From Corynebacterium vitaeruminis DSM 20294 (GTDB lineage: Bacteria; Actinomycetota; Actinomycetes; Mycobacteriales; Mycobacteriaceae): a stretch of 64,000 bases of DNA. The stretch spans positions 2,294,001 through 2,358,000 of the forward strand of contig NZ_CP004353.1 in assembly GCF_000550805.1 (NCBI RefSeq). The letters are read 5' to 3'. The position numbers and the translations under genes were made by a program. Of the stretch, positions 17,068-24,353 are shown in pieces. The notes beneath the pieces were generated by a model. The model was given only the letters and a program-made list of their open reading frames with translations. It searched no databases and was not told the DNA's origin. Within the stretch, counting starts at the first letter, position 1, and every line of letters begins with the position of its first letter.

Positions 17068-19347
17068 CTAGCCGCGCCACGGCTTGAACCCGCGCAGTCG
17101 CAACGAGTTGGACACAACGAACACCGAAGAGAACGCCATAGCGATGCCGGCGAGCATCGGGTTGAGCAGGCCGAAGGCGGCGATCGGGACGAGCAGCACG
17201 TTGTAGATGAACGCCCAGAAGAGGTTGCCCTTGATGGTTCCCAGTGTCCGGCGGGACAGCCGGATGGCGTTGACCGCCGAGAGCAGGTCGGAGTTCATCA
17301 GCGTGATGTCCGAGGCCTCGATGGCCACGTCGGTGCCAGCGCCCATGGCCAGTCCCAGGTCGGCCTGGGCGAGCGCGGCCGCGTCGTTAACGCCGTCGCC
17401 GACCATGGCCACGTTCTTGCCCTCGCCCTGGAGCTTCATCACCTGGGTGACCTTGTCCTCGGGCAGGACCTCGGCCACGACGTTGCTCGGGTCGATGCCC
17501 ACCTTCTCCGCGACGTGGCGGGCGGCGTCCGGGTTGTCGCCGGTCAGCAGCCAGGGCTCGAGCCCCAGCTCGCGCAGCGCCTTGATGGCTGCCGCGGAGG
17601 TCTCCTTCGGGGTATCCGCCACGGTGACCACGGCCGCGGGGACGTCGTCGACGTTGAGCACCACCGGGGTGGCGCCCTGGGCGCGGGCGGCGTCGAAGGC
17701 GTCCTTCAGCGCGCCCTCGAGGGCGACCGTCGGGCGGCCCACGCGCACCTGCTTGCCGTCGACCACGCCGCGGACGCCGAGGCCCGCGAGGTTTTCGAAG
17801 TCGTCGACCGCGGGGATGCCCGCCTCGCCGGGAAGGGCCTGCGCGCCCTTCACGATGGCCTTGGCGATGGGGTGCTCGGAGGCCTGCTCCACCGCGGCGG
17901 CAAGCCGCAGGGCCTCGTCCTTGGGCAGCCCGCCTGTGGCGACGTCGACAAGCGACATGATGCCGGTGGTGACGGTGCCGGTCTTGTCCATGACGATCGT
18001 GTCGACCTTCTTCGTCGACTCGAGCACCTCCGGGCCCTTGATGAGCAGGCCGAGCTGGGCGCCGCGGCCGGTGCCCACGAGCAGGGCGGTCGGGGTGGCA
18101 AGGCCGAGGGCACACGGGCAGGCGATGATGAGGACGGCCACGGCCGCGGTGAAGGCGGGAGCCAGCCCCGAGCCGCCGATGAAGTAGTGGCCGAGGAAGG
18201 CGAGCACGGCGATCGCGATGACCACGGGCACGAAGACCTGCGAGATCTTGTCCACCAGCTTCTGCACCGGGGCCTTGCGCGACTGCGCGTCGGTGACCAG
18301 CTTGGCCATCTGCGCAAGCGTAGTGTCCGAGCCGACGCGCGAGGCCTTCACGATCAGGCGCCCGGAGGTGTTCAGCGTGGCGCCGGTGACCTTGTCGCCC
18401 GCGACCACCTCGACCGGCACAGACTCGCCGGTGAGCATGGACTCGTCGATGGCCGACTGCCCCTCGGTGATCACGCCGTCGGTGGCGATCTTCTCACCGG
18501 GGCGCACGACGAAGGTGTCGCCGACCTGCAGGGAGTCCGCGGGCACGCGGGTCTCCTTGCCGTCGCGCAGCAGGGTCGCCTCCTTGGCCCCCATGGACAG
18601 CAGTGCGCGCAGCGCCGCCGAGGACTGCCCCTTCGCGCGGGTCTCGAACCAGCGGCCGAGCAGCAGGAAGGAGATGACCACGGACGCTGACTCGAGGTAG
18701 AGCTCGTCCATGGTGGACTCGGTGGGCAAAAGGTGCATGGACATCTTCATGCCCGGCATGCCCGCGTTGCCGATGAACAGCGCCCACAGGCTCCATAGGT
18801 AGGCGGCGGTCGTGCCCATCGACACCAGCGTGTCCATGGTGAACGAGCCGTGCTTGAGGTTGGCCCACGTCGCCTTGTGGAAGGGCGCGCCGCCCCAGAA
18901 GTACACCGGAGTAGCCAGCGTGAGCAGCGCCCACTGCCAATTGGTAAATTGCAGCGCCGGGATCATGCTGATGAGCAGCACGGGAAGCGACAGCAGCGTC
19001 GAGATGATCAGCCGGTGCTTGAGGTCCTCGGCCTCCGCCTCGCGGGCGGCATCGATCTGATCCTGAGCGCTTTCTTGCTTGTCGACGCCTACGGCTTGCT
19101 GGTCCGACTTCTTCGCGGCGAGCGAGAAAGCGTCGTATCCGGCCGCGCGGACGGTGCCGATGAGCTTGTCCTCGTCGACGGTCGCCGGGTCGTACTCGAC
19201 GCTAGCGGACTCCGTGGCGAAGTTGACGCTGGCGTTGACCCCGTCGAGCTTGTTGAGCTTGCGCTCCACGCGCGCCGAGCAGGACGTGCAGGTCATGCCC
19301 GTGACGCCGAGGTCGATGTGTACGAAGTTCTGGGTTGGCTGCGTCAT
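17068..19347 (-). CDS. copA: Cu(I)-exporting P1B-type ATPase
   Basis: 759 residues. One N-terminal heavy-metal-associated domain with GMTCTSC (Cys20, Cys23); eight TM helices; metal-binding CPC in TM6 (Cys410, Cys412); phosphorylation motif DKTGT (Asp454); SEHPIAKAI, the HP element of the nucleotide domain; and [14 protein letters not shown] hinge. Exports Cu(I) from the cytoplasm. The start ATG abuts the copZ stop with no spacer. Odd feature: codons 85-91 (AVGVDKQ), in the linker between the HMA domain and the first helix, are spelled by a copy of the window's dispersed repeat. Confidence 0.95.
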   Translation of the reverse strand: MTQPTQNFVHIDLGVTGMTCTSCSARVERKLNKLDGVNASVNFATESASVEYDPATVDEDKLIGTVRAAGYDAFSLAAKKSDQQAVGVDKQESAQDQIDAAREAEAEDLKHRLIISTLLSLPVLLISMIPALQFTNWQWALLTLATPVYFWGGAPFHKATWANLKHGSFTMDTLVSMGTTAAYLWSLWALFIGNAGMPGMKMSMHLLPTESTMDELYLESASVVISFLLLGRWFETRAKGQSSAALRALLSMGAKEATLLRDGKETRVPADSLQVGDTFVVRPGEKIATDGVITEGQSAIDESMLTGESVPVEVVAGDKVTGATLNTSGRLIVKASRVGSDTTLAQMAKLVTDAQSRKAPVQKLVDKISQVFVPVVIAIAVLAFLGHYFIGGSGLAPAFTAAVAVLIIACPCALGLATPTALLVGTGRGAQLGLLIKGPEVLESTKKVDTIVMDKTGTVTTGIMSLVDVATGGLPKDEALRLAAAVEQASEHPIAKAIVKGAQALPGEAGIPAVDDFENLAGLGVRGVVDGKQVRVGRPTVALEGALKDAFDAARAQGATPVVLNVDDVPAAVVTVADTPKETSAAAIKALRELGLEPWLLTGDNPDAARHVAEKVGIDPSNVVAEVLPEDKVTQVMKLQGEGKNVAMVGDGVNDAAALAQADLGLAMGAGTDVAIEASDITLMNSDLLSAVNAIRLSRRTLGTIKGNLFWAFIYNVLLVPIAAFGLLNPMLAGIAMAFSSVFVVSNSLRLRGFKPWRG
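17944..17953 (+). repeat. Core GTCGACAAGC inside copA
   Basis: Exact 10-mer core, in coding sequence for SLVDV. No flanking repeat sequence beyond AAGCGA, so it may be a chance match. Confidence 0.3.
19077..19095 (-). repeat. Dispersed repeat copy inside copA
   Basis: Full-length form GCCGTAGGCGTCGACAAGC on the minus strand, read in frame as AVGVDK in the CopA linker. The same 19 bases occur at 54430-54448 and 57158-57176. Confidence 0.65.
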
Positions 19348-19566
19348 TTAGACCACCTGGTAGCCGGCCTCGGCGAGGGCTGCGCGTACCTCGGCCTCGT
19401 TGATGTTTGTTCCCTCGACCACGACCTTACCGGTCGCGGGTGTTGCGACGACGAGGTTGACGCCCTTCACGGCACCGACCTCCTCCTCGACGGCCGCCTT
19501 GCAGTGGCCGCAGGTCATGCCGGTGACGTCGAAGACGCGGGAATCGAAGGTGGAATCGGTGCTCAT
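19348..19566 (-). CDS. copZ: Copper chaperone CopZ
   Basis: 72 residues, a single heavy-metal-associated domain with ferredoxin-like fold. Metal motif GMTCGHC (about residues 16-22), with the rest matching the beta-alpha-beta pattern (AVEEEVGAVKGV, KVVVEGTNINEAEVRAALAEAGYQV). Carries Cu(I) to CopA. First gene of the copper operon; the ribosome binding site GAGAGGA lies just upstream of ATG 19566. Confidence 0.9.
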   Translation of the reverse strand: MSTDSTFDSRVFDVTGMTCGHCKAAVEEEVGAVKGVNLVVATPATGKVVVEGTNINEAEVRAALAEAGYQVV

Positions 19567-19617
19567 GATGAAATCCTCTCGGGTTATTCTTTGGCCTTCT
19601 CGGCCCCAACACGTTCA

Positions 19618-19646
19618 AACCTATACCCCCTATGGGTATCTGTCAA
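19618..19646 (-). promoter_or_regulatory. copZ promoter with CsoR operator in the spacer
   Basis: On the minus strand: -35 TTGACA (19641-19646), a 17-base spacer, and -10 TAGGTT (19618-19623). The spacer is the GC-rich dyad GATACCCATAGGGGGTATA (19622-19640), the pseudo-palindromic pattern of CsoR operators. Repressor binding would bridge the two promoter elements. Confidence 0.75.
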
Positions 19647-19667
19647 GGGGGGTCGCGGCATCAAAAA

Positions 19668-19695
19668 ACCGGCGGCGGATTTCTCCGCCGCCGGT
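19668..19695. terminator. Strong hairpin upstream of the copper promoter
   Basis: ACCGGCGGCGGA-TTTC-TCCGCCGCCGGT, a perfect 12-bp stem; on the minus strand it is followed by a T-run (complement of TCAAAAAACC). It ends transcription from the ldt gene and insulates the copper promoter. Confidence 0.8.
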
Positions 19696-19714
19696 CCCTG
19701 TTTGTCCTATTAGC

Positions 19715-19745
19715 TAGTGGGTCAACCCCACTACCCACTACCCAC
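19715..19745. repeat. CCCACTA short tandem repeat with inverted partner
   Basis: Between the terminator and the ldt stop, CCCACTA occurs in tandem (CCCCACTACCCACTACCC...), and the block is flanked by the inverted pair CTAGTGGGT and ACCCACTAG. Could be a second terminator stem or a replication-slippage product. Confidence 0.45.
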
Positions 19746-20947
19746 TAGCCGTCTACGTTGCCGGCCTTCCAGGTCTCCCACGGGATGTTCCAGTCGCCGA
19801 GCCCCTCGGTGCCGTCGAGGGTGCCGCCGATGGTGTTCTTCACGGTGACGATGTCGCCGCGCTTAACAAAGTCCTGGAACCACTTCGCATTCTCGGTGGA
19901 GACGTTGATGCAGCCGTGCGAGGTGTCCTGCGAGCCCTGGGCCCACACCGACCATGGGGCGGCGTGGACGTAGATGCCCGAGTACGACATCTGGGAGGCG
20001 TACTTCACGTTGGTGCGGTAGCCGCCGTTGTTCAGCGAGAGGCCGTAGGTGGTCGAGTCCATGATGAGGTCCGGGTAGAGGTCACCGATGGTGTACACGC
20101 CGTTCGGGGTGGGCCACTGGTTAGCACCCATGGAGATCGGCATGGTCTTCACGGCCTCACCGTTCTTGTACACCGTCATCTGCTTGGTGTTGTCGTCCGC
20201 GATGGCCTCGACCTTGTCGCCGATGGTGAAGTTGGTCTCGTTGTTATCCGAGCCGTAGACCCCGCCGCCCAGGTTGACGCCGTACAGGTCGGCCTTGACC
20301 GACACCTCGGTGCCCGGGTCCCAATAGTTCTCAGGGCGCCAGCGCAGCTCGTTGGCGTTGATCCAGTAAAAGGCGCCGTCAACATGCGGGCTGGTCTCGA
20401 TGTCGATGGCATCCTGGACTGCCTGCCGGTCCTGGATCGCCACGTCGAAGCGGAAGGCGATGACCTGGCCCACGCCCACCGTCGAGTCGGGCAGCGGCGA
20501 GAGCGCCACGCCCTCGGTCTGGGCGGGCGACATGGTCTTGAAGGTGGTCGTTGACGACTCGCCGTTCTTGTCCTTCGCCTCGATGGTGTAGGTGCGGCTG
20601 TAGCCGAGCTGCTCCGTAGTCTTCCAGCTCTTGCCGTCCGAGGCCATCTCGGCCTCGACTTCCTTGCCGTTCTCGTTGGTCATGGTGACGGAGTCGAGCC
20701 CGTCACCCAGCGACTTGACTACGACCTCCGTCGCGGGGCTCACGTCCTTTTCACCGTCGGAAACGCTGGCCACCGGCGCCATGAGCTGGTCGGCCGTGGC
20801 CTCCGCATTAGCGGCGATGGTCTTCCCGCCGCTGGAATCTCCCCTATCAATAGTGCACCCGCACAGAAGTAACGACAGTGACATAACCACTGCCGTCACC
20901 GTCGTCTTTTTGCTCACCACAGCATGATCTCTTTTCGCATTGCGCAA
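19745..20947 (-). CDS. L,D-transpeptidase lipoprotein (YkuD domain)
   Basis: 400 residues. Lipoprotein signal with lipobox LLCGC (lipidated Cys at residue 31), then two Ig-like domains (residues ~50-260) and a YkuD catalytic domain with [23 protein letters not shown], containing the SHGC active-site Cys. The layout is that of mycobacterial LdtMt2-type enzymes, which make 3-3 cross-links in peptidoglycan and are the target of carbapenems. The start is uncertain: ATG 20947, or a GTG ten codons in (20917) giving a tighter signal peptide. Monocistronic. Confidence 0.9.
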   Translation of the reverse strand: MRNAKRDHAVVSKKTTVTAVVMSLSLLLCGCTIDRGDSSGGKTIAANAEATADQLMAPVASVSDGEKDVSPATEVVVKSLGDGLDSVTMTNENGKEVEAEMASDGKSWKTTEQLGYSRTYTIEAKDKNGESSTTTFKTMSPAQTEGVALSPLPDSTVGVGQVIAFRFDVAIQDRQAVQDAIDIETSPHVDGAFYWINANELRWRPENYWDPGTEVSVKADLYGVNLGGGVYGSDNNETNFTIGDKVEAIADDNTKQMTVYKNGEAVKTMPISMGANQWPTPNGVYTIGDLYPDLIMDSTTYGLSLNNGGYRTNVKYASQMSYSGIYVHAAPWSVWAQGSQDTSHGCINVSTENAKWFQDFVKRGDIVTVKNTIGGTLDGTEGLGDWNIPWETWKAGNVDG

Positions 20948-21295
20948 TACGCCACATTAAAAATGAACCGCCTGAAGGACGTAGGTGCTATCCTACGACC
21001 CCAACCTGTGAATCCCGCATCCGCAAGGCAACTCGTTGCCTAACTGTTATATGACTTCCGCGGAACCGTGGTCGGGGCGCGGCCTGCACCCTTAGGACCA
21101 TCCCTTTGACACTCACTTTCGTTACACTAAGCACCGGCCGCGACACGATACCCCCGCCCCTCCCCCACCCCGGCGGGCGCCGAGGCGCTTCGGCGCGGCA
21201 AAATGGCTCGTGAGCAGGTGATTTTACAATGCGACCCTTGGTGAGTTATATTTTTCTTCGTTGAACGGCAGGCCAGCCTGCACGGGCAGCGGTAA
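20948..21295. other. Intergenic region between ldt and tRNA-Lys
   Basis: No gene seen. Holds a short palindrome CGTAGG-TGCTAT-CCTACG at 20980-20997, close to the ldt start, possibly an operator or leader hairpin, and a TTGACA hexamer at about 21115-21120 that could belong to a promoter for the tRNA genes. Confidence 0.4.
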
Positions 21296-21368
21296 GCGCC
21301 ATTAGCTCAATTGGTAGAGCAACTGACTCTTAATCAGTGGGTTCGGGGTTCGAGTCCCTGATGGCGCA
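21296..21368 (+). tRNA. tRNA-Lys (CUU)
   Basis: 73-nt cloverleaf: acceptor stem GCGCCAT/ATGGCGC, D-arm AGCTCAATTGGTAGAGC, anticodon arm CTGACTCTTAATCAG with anticodon CTT, T-arm with GGTTCGAGTCC. The CCA end is not encoded. Confidence 0.95.
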
Positions 21369-21377
21369 CAGCATGAA

Positions 21378-21408
21378 AAACCAGATGGTTTCGCCGTCTG
21401 GGTTTTTT
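21378..21408 (+). terminator. Terminator between the tRNA-Lys copies
   Basis: AACCAGATGG-TTTCG-CCGTCTGGGTTTTTT: ten-pair stem with one G-T type pair and a T-run. Confidence 0.8.
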
Positions 21409-21425
21409 ATTTTCGTGCGCACGCT

Positions 21426-21498
21426 GCGCCATTAGCTCAATTGGTAGAGCAACTGACTCTTAATCAGTGGGTTCGGGGTTCGAGTCCCTGATGGCGCA
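21426..21498 (+). tRNA. tRNA-Lys (CUU), second identical copy
   Basis: Identical over all 73 bases to the copy at 21296-21368; identity extends to the two bases CA after each. Own terminator behind it. The tandem pair differs in upstream sequence, so the second copy depends on read-through or on a promoter within the 57-base spacer. Confidence 0.95.
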
Positions 21499-21505
21499 CA
21501 ATCTC

Positions 21506-21538
21506 CCCTCCTCCGGCGGAAGCTGGCGGAGGGTTTTT
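21506..21538 (+). terminator. Terminator behind second tRNA-Lys
   Basis: CCCTCCTCCGGC / GCTGGCGGAGGG arms (10 of 12 pairs) followed by TTTTT. Confidence 0.7.
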
Positions 21539-21652
21539 CGCTTCTCGACGACCAAGGCCAGCGCCGCCATTCCCGAAGAGGGGTAGGCATACGCGCGGGC
21601 GTTGATTCATATTATTCCCCCGTTCACATTCCGCGGGTAAAATCCCGAAGGT

Positions 21653-22213
21653 ATGCGAGCACTTGTGATTGTCGATGTACAAAACGACTTCTGCCCCGGC
21701 GGAAGTCTCGCGACCGCGCGCGGTGACGCCGTGGCCGCGGGCATCGCGGAATTCATCGCCACCCACCGAGCAGACTACGACTTCGTCATTTCTACGCAGG
21801 ACTGGCACATCGAGCCAGGCTCCCACTTCCATCCCGAGCCCAACTTCACCTCCTCGTGGCCGGTGCACTGCGTCGCCAACTCCGAGGGCGCGAGCCTGCA
21901 CGAGGCGCTCGAGGGCACCGAGTTCGACGAGGCCTTCTTCAAGGGCCAGTACACCGCCGCCTACTCCGGCTTCGAGGGATTTACGTTGGACGGCATCAGC
22001 TTCAGCAACTGGCTGCGCAACCACGACGTCGAGGACATCGACGTCGCCGGCATCGCCACCGACTACTGCGTGCGCGCAACCGTCCTCGACGGGTTAAAGG
22101 AAGGCCTCAAGGTGCGCGTGCTCAGCGACCTGTGCTCGCCGGTCGACGAAAAGACGGGCGCGGCGGCGCTCGAGGAGATGGCCGCGGCCGGCGCCGAGGT
22201 CGCCGCGGCGTAG
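21653..22213 (+). CDS. pncA: Nicotinamidase
   Basis: 186 residues, isochorismatase-like hydrolase. Catalytic triad visible: Asp8 (VDVQNDFCPGG), Lys97 (AFFKGQ), Cys139 (TDYCVRAT); metal ligands Asp50 and His52 (QDWHIEPGSHFHP) with His58/His60 nearby. Converts nicotinamide to nicotinate, which PncB (57907-59223) then uses for NAD salvage; the homologous enzyme activates pyrazinamide in mycobacteria. Stands alone between the tRNA-Lys terminator and its own terminator. Confidence 0.93.
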   Translation: MRALVIVDVQNDFCPGGSLATARGDAVAAGIAEFIATHRADYDFVISTQDWHIEPGSHFHPEPNFTSSWPVHCVANSEGASLHEALEGTEFDEAFFKGQYTAAYSGFEGFTLDGISFSNWLRNHDVEDIDVAGIATDYCVRATVLDGLKEGLKVRVLSDLCSPVDEKTGAAALEEMAAAGAEVAAA

Positions 22214-22222
22214 GGACCGGGC

Positions 22223-22243
22223 GCCGAAGGCGTCGACAAGCGA
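22223..22243 (+). repeat. Dispersed repeat copy (core GTCGACAAGC)
   Basis: GCCGAAGGCGTCGACAAGCG, ten bases after the pncA stop and directly before its terminator stem. Confidence 0.65.
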
Positions 22244-22276
22244 AAGAGCTCACCATCGCGGTGAGCTCTTATTCTT
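22244..22276 (+). terminator. Terminator shared by pncA and DUF3618 gene
   Basis: AAGAGCTCACC-ATCGC-GGTGAGCTCTT, perfect 11-bp stem, then ATTCTTTTT on the plus strand. Confidence 0.85.
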
Positions 22277-22280
22277 TTTG

Positions 22281-22556
22281 CTAGCGGTTGGCGAGAAGGC
22301 GCTGGATCTCCTTGAGCTCCTTGCGCTTCTTGGTCGAGCGGACGATGCCGAGCGCGACGAGGGTGACCACAGCGGCGCCGACGCCGGCCAGGATCTTCTG
22401 CACCTTCGGATCCTGCAGCTTGGTAGTGGCCTGGGACTTGGCGTCCTCGACGAGGTTCTGCGGCTTGCTGCGGTCCGCGATCTCGTCCAGGGTGCTGGCC
22501 AGCTGGCGGCGGGTGCGCTCGATGTCGCGCTGGATATCATCAATACTGCGTGCCAC
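22281..22556 (-). CDS. DUF3618 membrane-anchored protein
   Basis: 91 residues. The N-terminal half is a charged amphipathic helix with the family pattern DIQRDIERTRRQLASTLDEIADR; one TM helix follows (ILAGVGAAVVTLVALGIV, residues ~60-77) and a basic C-terminal tail (RSTKKRKELKEIQRLLANR). Function unknown; the family is common in actinobacteria. Divergent from bcp across about 180 bases. Confidence 0.85.
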   Translation of the reverse strand: MARSIDDIQRDIERTRRQLASTLDEIADRSKPQNLVEDAKSQATTKLQDPKVQKILAGVGAAVVTLVALGIVRSTKKRKELKEIQRLLANR

Positions 22557-22737
22557 GGGTAGATCTCCCTATGTATCTAAAGCTTCATTCAAGCGCGAAA
22601 ACGCGCGGTTTGCGTACCAGCTTACCCTCTCCTTTACGCCGCGCACACGCAACCGGGATGTTTTGGCCGCTGTTTCGCGTGCCCCCGACCGCGCCGACCT
22701 CCCCGGCGGGTCGGGGAGGTTGGCTATTGTTGTAGGC

Positions 22738-23211
22738 ATGACTGAAAACGTGCGCCTGGAAGTTGGATCCCCCGCCCCGGAGTTTAGCCTCGCTAACGAT
22801 TCCGGCGGCACCACCTCGCTTTACGATTACGCCGGCAAGCGCGTGGTCGTCTACTTCTACCCGCGGGCGAACACCCCGGGCTGCACGAAGGAGGCCTGCG
22901 ACTTCAGGGACTCCATCACCCAGCTCAACGACCTCGGCATCGACGTCGTGGGCATCTCCCCCGACAAGCCCGAGAAGCTGGCGAAGTTCCGCGAGGACCA
23001 CGGCCTCAACTTCCCCCTTCTTTCCGACCCGGACAAGGAGGTGCTCAAGGCCTACGGCGCCTTCGGCGAGAAGAAGAACTACGGCAAGGTCGTCCAGGGC
23101 GTTATCCGCTCCACCTTCCTCGTCGAGGCCGACGGCAGCATCGGGCTGGCACTTTACAACGTGCGCGCCACCGGCCACGTCGCCCGCGTGCTCAAGGAGC
23201 TGAGCAAGTAA
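22738..23211 (+). CDS. bcp: Thioredoxin-dependent thiol peroxidase (Bcp/PrxQ)
   Basis: 157 residues from ATG 22738; an ATG far upstream in the same frame gives a non-homologous extension. Peroxiredoxin fold with PRANTPGCTKEACDF: peroxidatic Cys49 and resolving Cys54, five residues apart as in the alpha-helix-disulfide PrxQ subclass. Reduces hydroperoxides using thioredoxin. The TetR gene follows after two bases, so they are probably co-transcribed. Confidence 0.93.
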   Translation: MTENVRLEVGSPAPEFSLANDSGGTTSLYDYAGKRVVVYFYPRANTPGCTKEACDFRDSITQLNDLGIDVVGISPDKPEKLAKFREDHGLNFPLLSDPDKEVLKAYGAFGEKKNYGKVVQGVIRSTFLVEADGSIGLALYNVRATGHVARVLKELSK

Positions 23212-23213
23212 CA

Positions 23214-23864
23214 ATGCCCGCCGAGCCCGCCGACATGCAGGGACAGGAGATCCTCCTGCCCCGCCGTCGGCCTGCCCAGCAGCGTTCGAGGGAGCGCTAC
23301 TCCCGCATCCTAGGCGCCGCGCGCGCCGTCCTCGTCGACGTGGGCTTCGAGTCCTTCACCTTCGACGAGGTGGCCAAGCGCGCCGAGGTGCCCATCGGCA
23401 CGCTGTACCAGTTCTTCGCCAACAAGTACGTGCTCATCTGCGAGCTCGACCGCGAGGACACCGCCTCCACTATCGGCGAGCTGGGCCGCTTCGCCGACCT
23501 CGTCCCCGCCTTGCAGTGGCCCGACTTCCTCGACGAGCTCATCGACCACCTCGCCTCCATGTGGCGGGCGGATCCCTCCCGGCGCGCCGTGTGGCACGCG
23601 GTCCAGGCGACCCCCGCTACCCGCGCCACCGCCGCCGACACCGAGCGCCCCATGCTCGACGTGTTGGCCACCGTGCTCGAGCCTCTGGCGCCCCTCGTGC
23701 CCGCCGAGGAGCGTCGCTCTATGGCCGGGCTGCTCATCCACACCGTGGTCTCGCTGCTCAACTACGCGGTGACCTCCGCGAAGGACGAGGACACCTTCAA
23801 CTCCACGGTCGCGGAGATCAAGCGCATGATCGTGGCCTACCTGTTCGCGGTGGCCACCGGCTAG
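23214..23864 (+). CDS. TetR-family transcriptional regulator
   Basis: 216 residues. N-terminal helix-turn-helix at about residues 25-70 (RERYSRILGAARAVLVDVGFESFTFDEVAKRAEVPIGTLYQFFANKYVL); the C-terminal ligand domain has no assigned ligand. It starts two bases behind bcp and converges on acpS. Target unknown; candidates are its own operon or the lipid genes. Confidence 0.85.
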   Translation: MPAEPADMQGQEILLPRRRPAQQRSRERYSRILGAARAVLVDVGFESFTFDEVAKRAEVPIGTLYQFFANKYVLICELDREDTASTIGELGRFADLVPALQWPDFLDELIDHLASMWRADPSRRAVWHAVQATPATRATAADTERPMLDVLATVLEPLAPLVPAEERRSMAGLLIHTVVSLLNYAVTSAKDEDTFNSTVAEIKRMIVAYLFAVATG

Positions 23865-23879
23865 CGGGAGGCCCCTACG

Positions 23880-24272
23880 CTAGGGACGTTCTAGGATGCA
23901 CACCGCCGTGGCGTAGTCGCCGTCGTGGCTGACGCTCACCTGAACCTCCTCGATCCCGCTCGTTTCCAAGATCACCCCGCGTGGCATGATGAGGGTCCTG
24001 CCCCACCGGTCGGGGACCACCTCGATCTCGGCCCAGTCCACCCGGTCCGGCTCGACGAGCGGCGGGCGCCCGTAGTAGGCCTGCGACCAGGCCTTGATGA
24101 AGGCCTCCTTCGCCGCCCAGCGGCCTGCCAGGTGTTCCTCGCGGTTCGGCTTGGTCCCGGCCACCCGCAGCTCGCGGGGGCTGAACACGTCCGCGAAGCG
24201 GGAGCCGGACAGGGCCAGCTGCTCGGCGAAGGTGGGGATGTGCACGATGTCGATGCCCACGAAGCTGCTCAT
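23880..24272 (-). CDS. acpS: Holo-[acyl-carrier-protein] synthase AcpS
   Basis: 130 residues, 4'-phosphopantetheinyl transferase. Mg ligands Asp8 (GIDIVHIP) and Glu56 (RWAAKEAFIKAW) are present. Transfers phosphopantetheine from CoA to the ACP domain; in corynebacteria this activates FAS-I, whose gene in this window (38865-47915) carries no transferase domain of its own. In many actinobacteria the gene sits beside fas; here they are 14.6 kb apart, separated by the paa cluster. Confidence 0.9.
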   Translation of the reverse strand: MSSFVGIDIVHIPTFAEQLALSGSRFADVFSPRELRVAGTKPNREEHLAGRWAAKEAFIKAWSQAYYGRPPLVEPDRVDWAEIEVVPDRWGRTLIMPRGVILETSGIEEVQVSVSHDGDYATAVCILERP

Positions 24273-24304
24273 GGTTTCCCAGCATAGGTGCGGGGCATAA
24301 GAAT

Positions 24305-24341
24305 GGGGCGGGGCGCTCCCTGATCGGTGAGCGCCCCGCCC
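24305..24341. terminator. Hairpin behind paaZ
   Basis: GGGCGGGGCGCTC pairs perfectly with GAGCGCCCCGCCC. It lies 13 bases beyond the paaZ stop on the minus strand; the tail (CATTCTT) is only moderately T-rich. Confidence 0.7.
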
Positions 24342-24353
24342 TAAGCCAGCTGC

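Noticed and set aside
17017..18690. Plus-strand frame of 557 codons opposite copA
   Set aside because: Antisense shadow of copA; low-complexity His/Arg/Gly composition.
22288..22737. 150-codon N-terminal extension of bcp
   Set aside because: Antisense to the DUF3618 gene; peroxiredoxin homology begins at ATG 22738.
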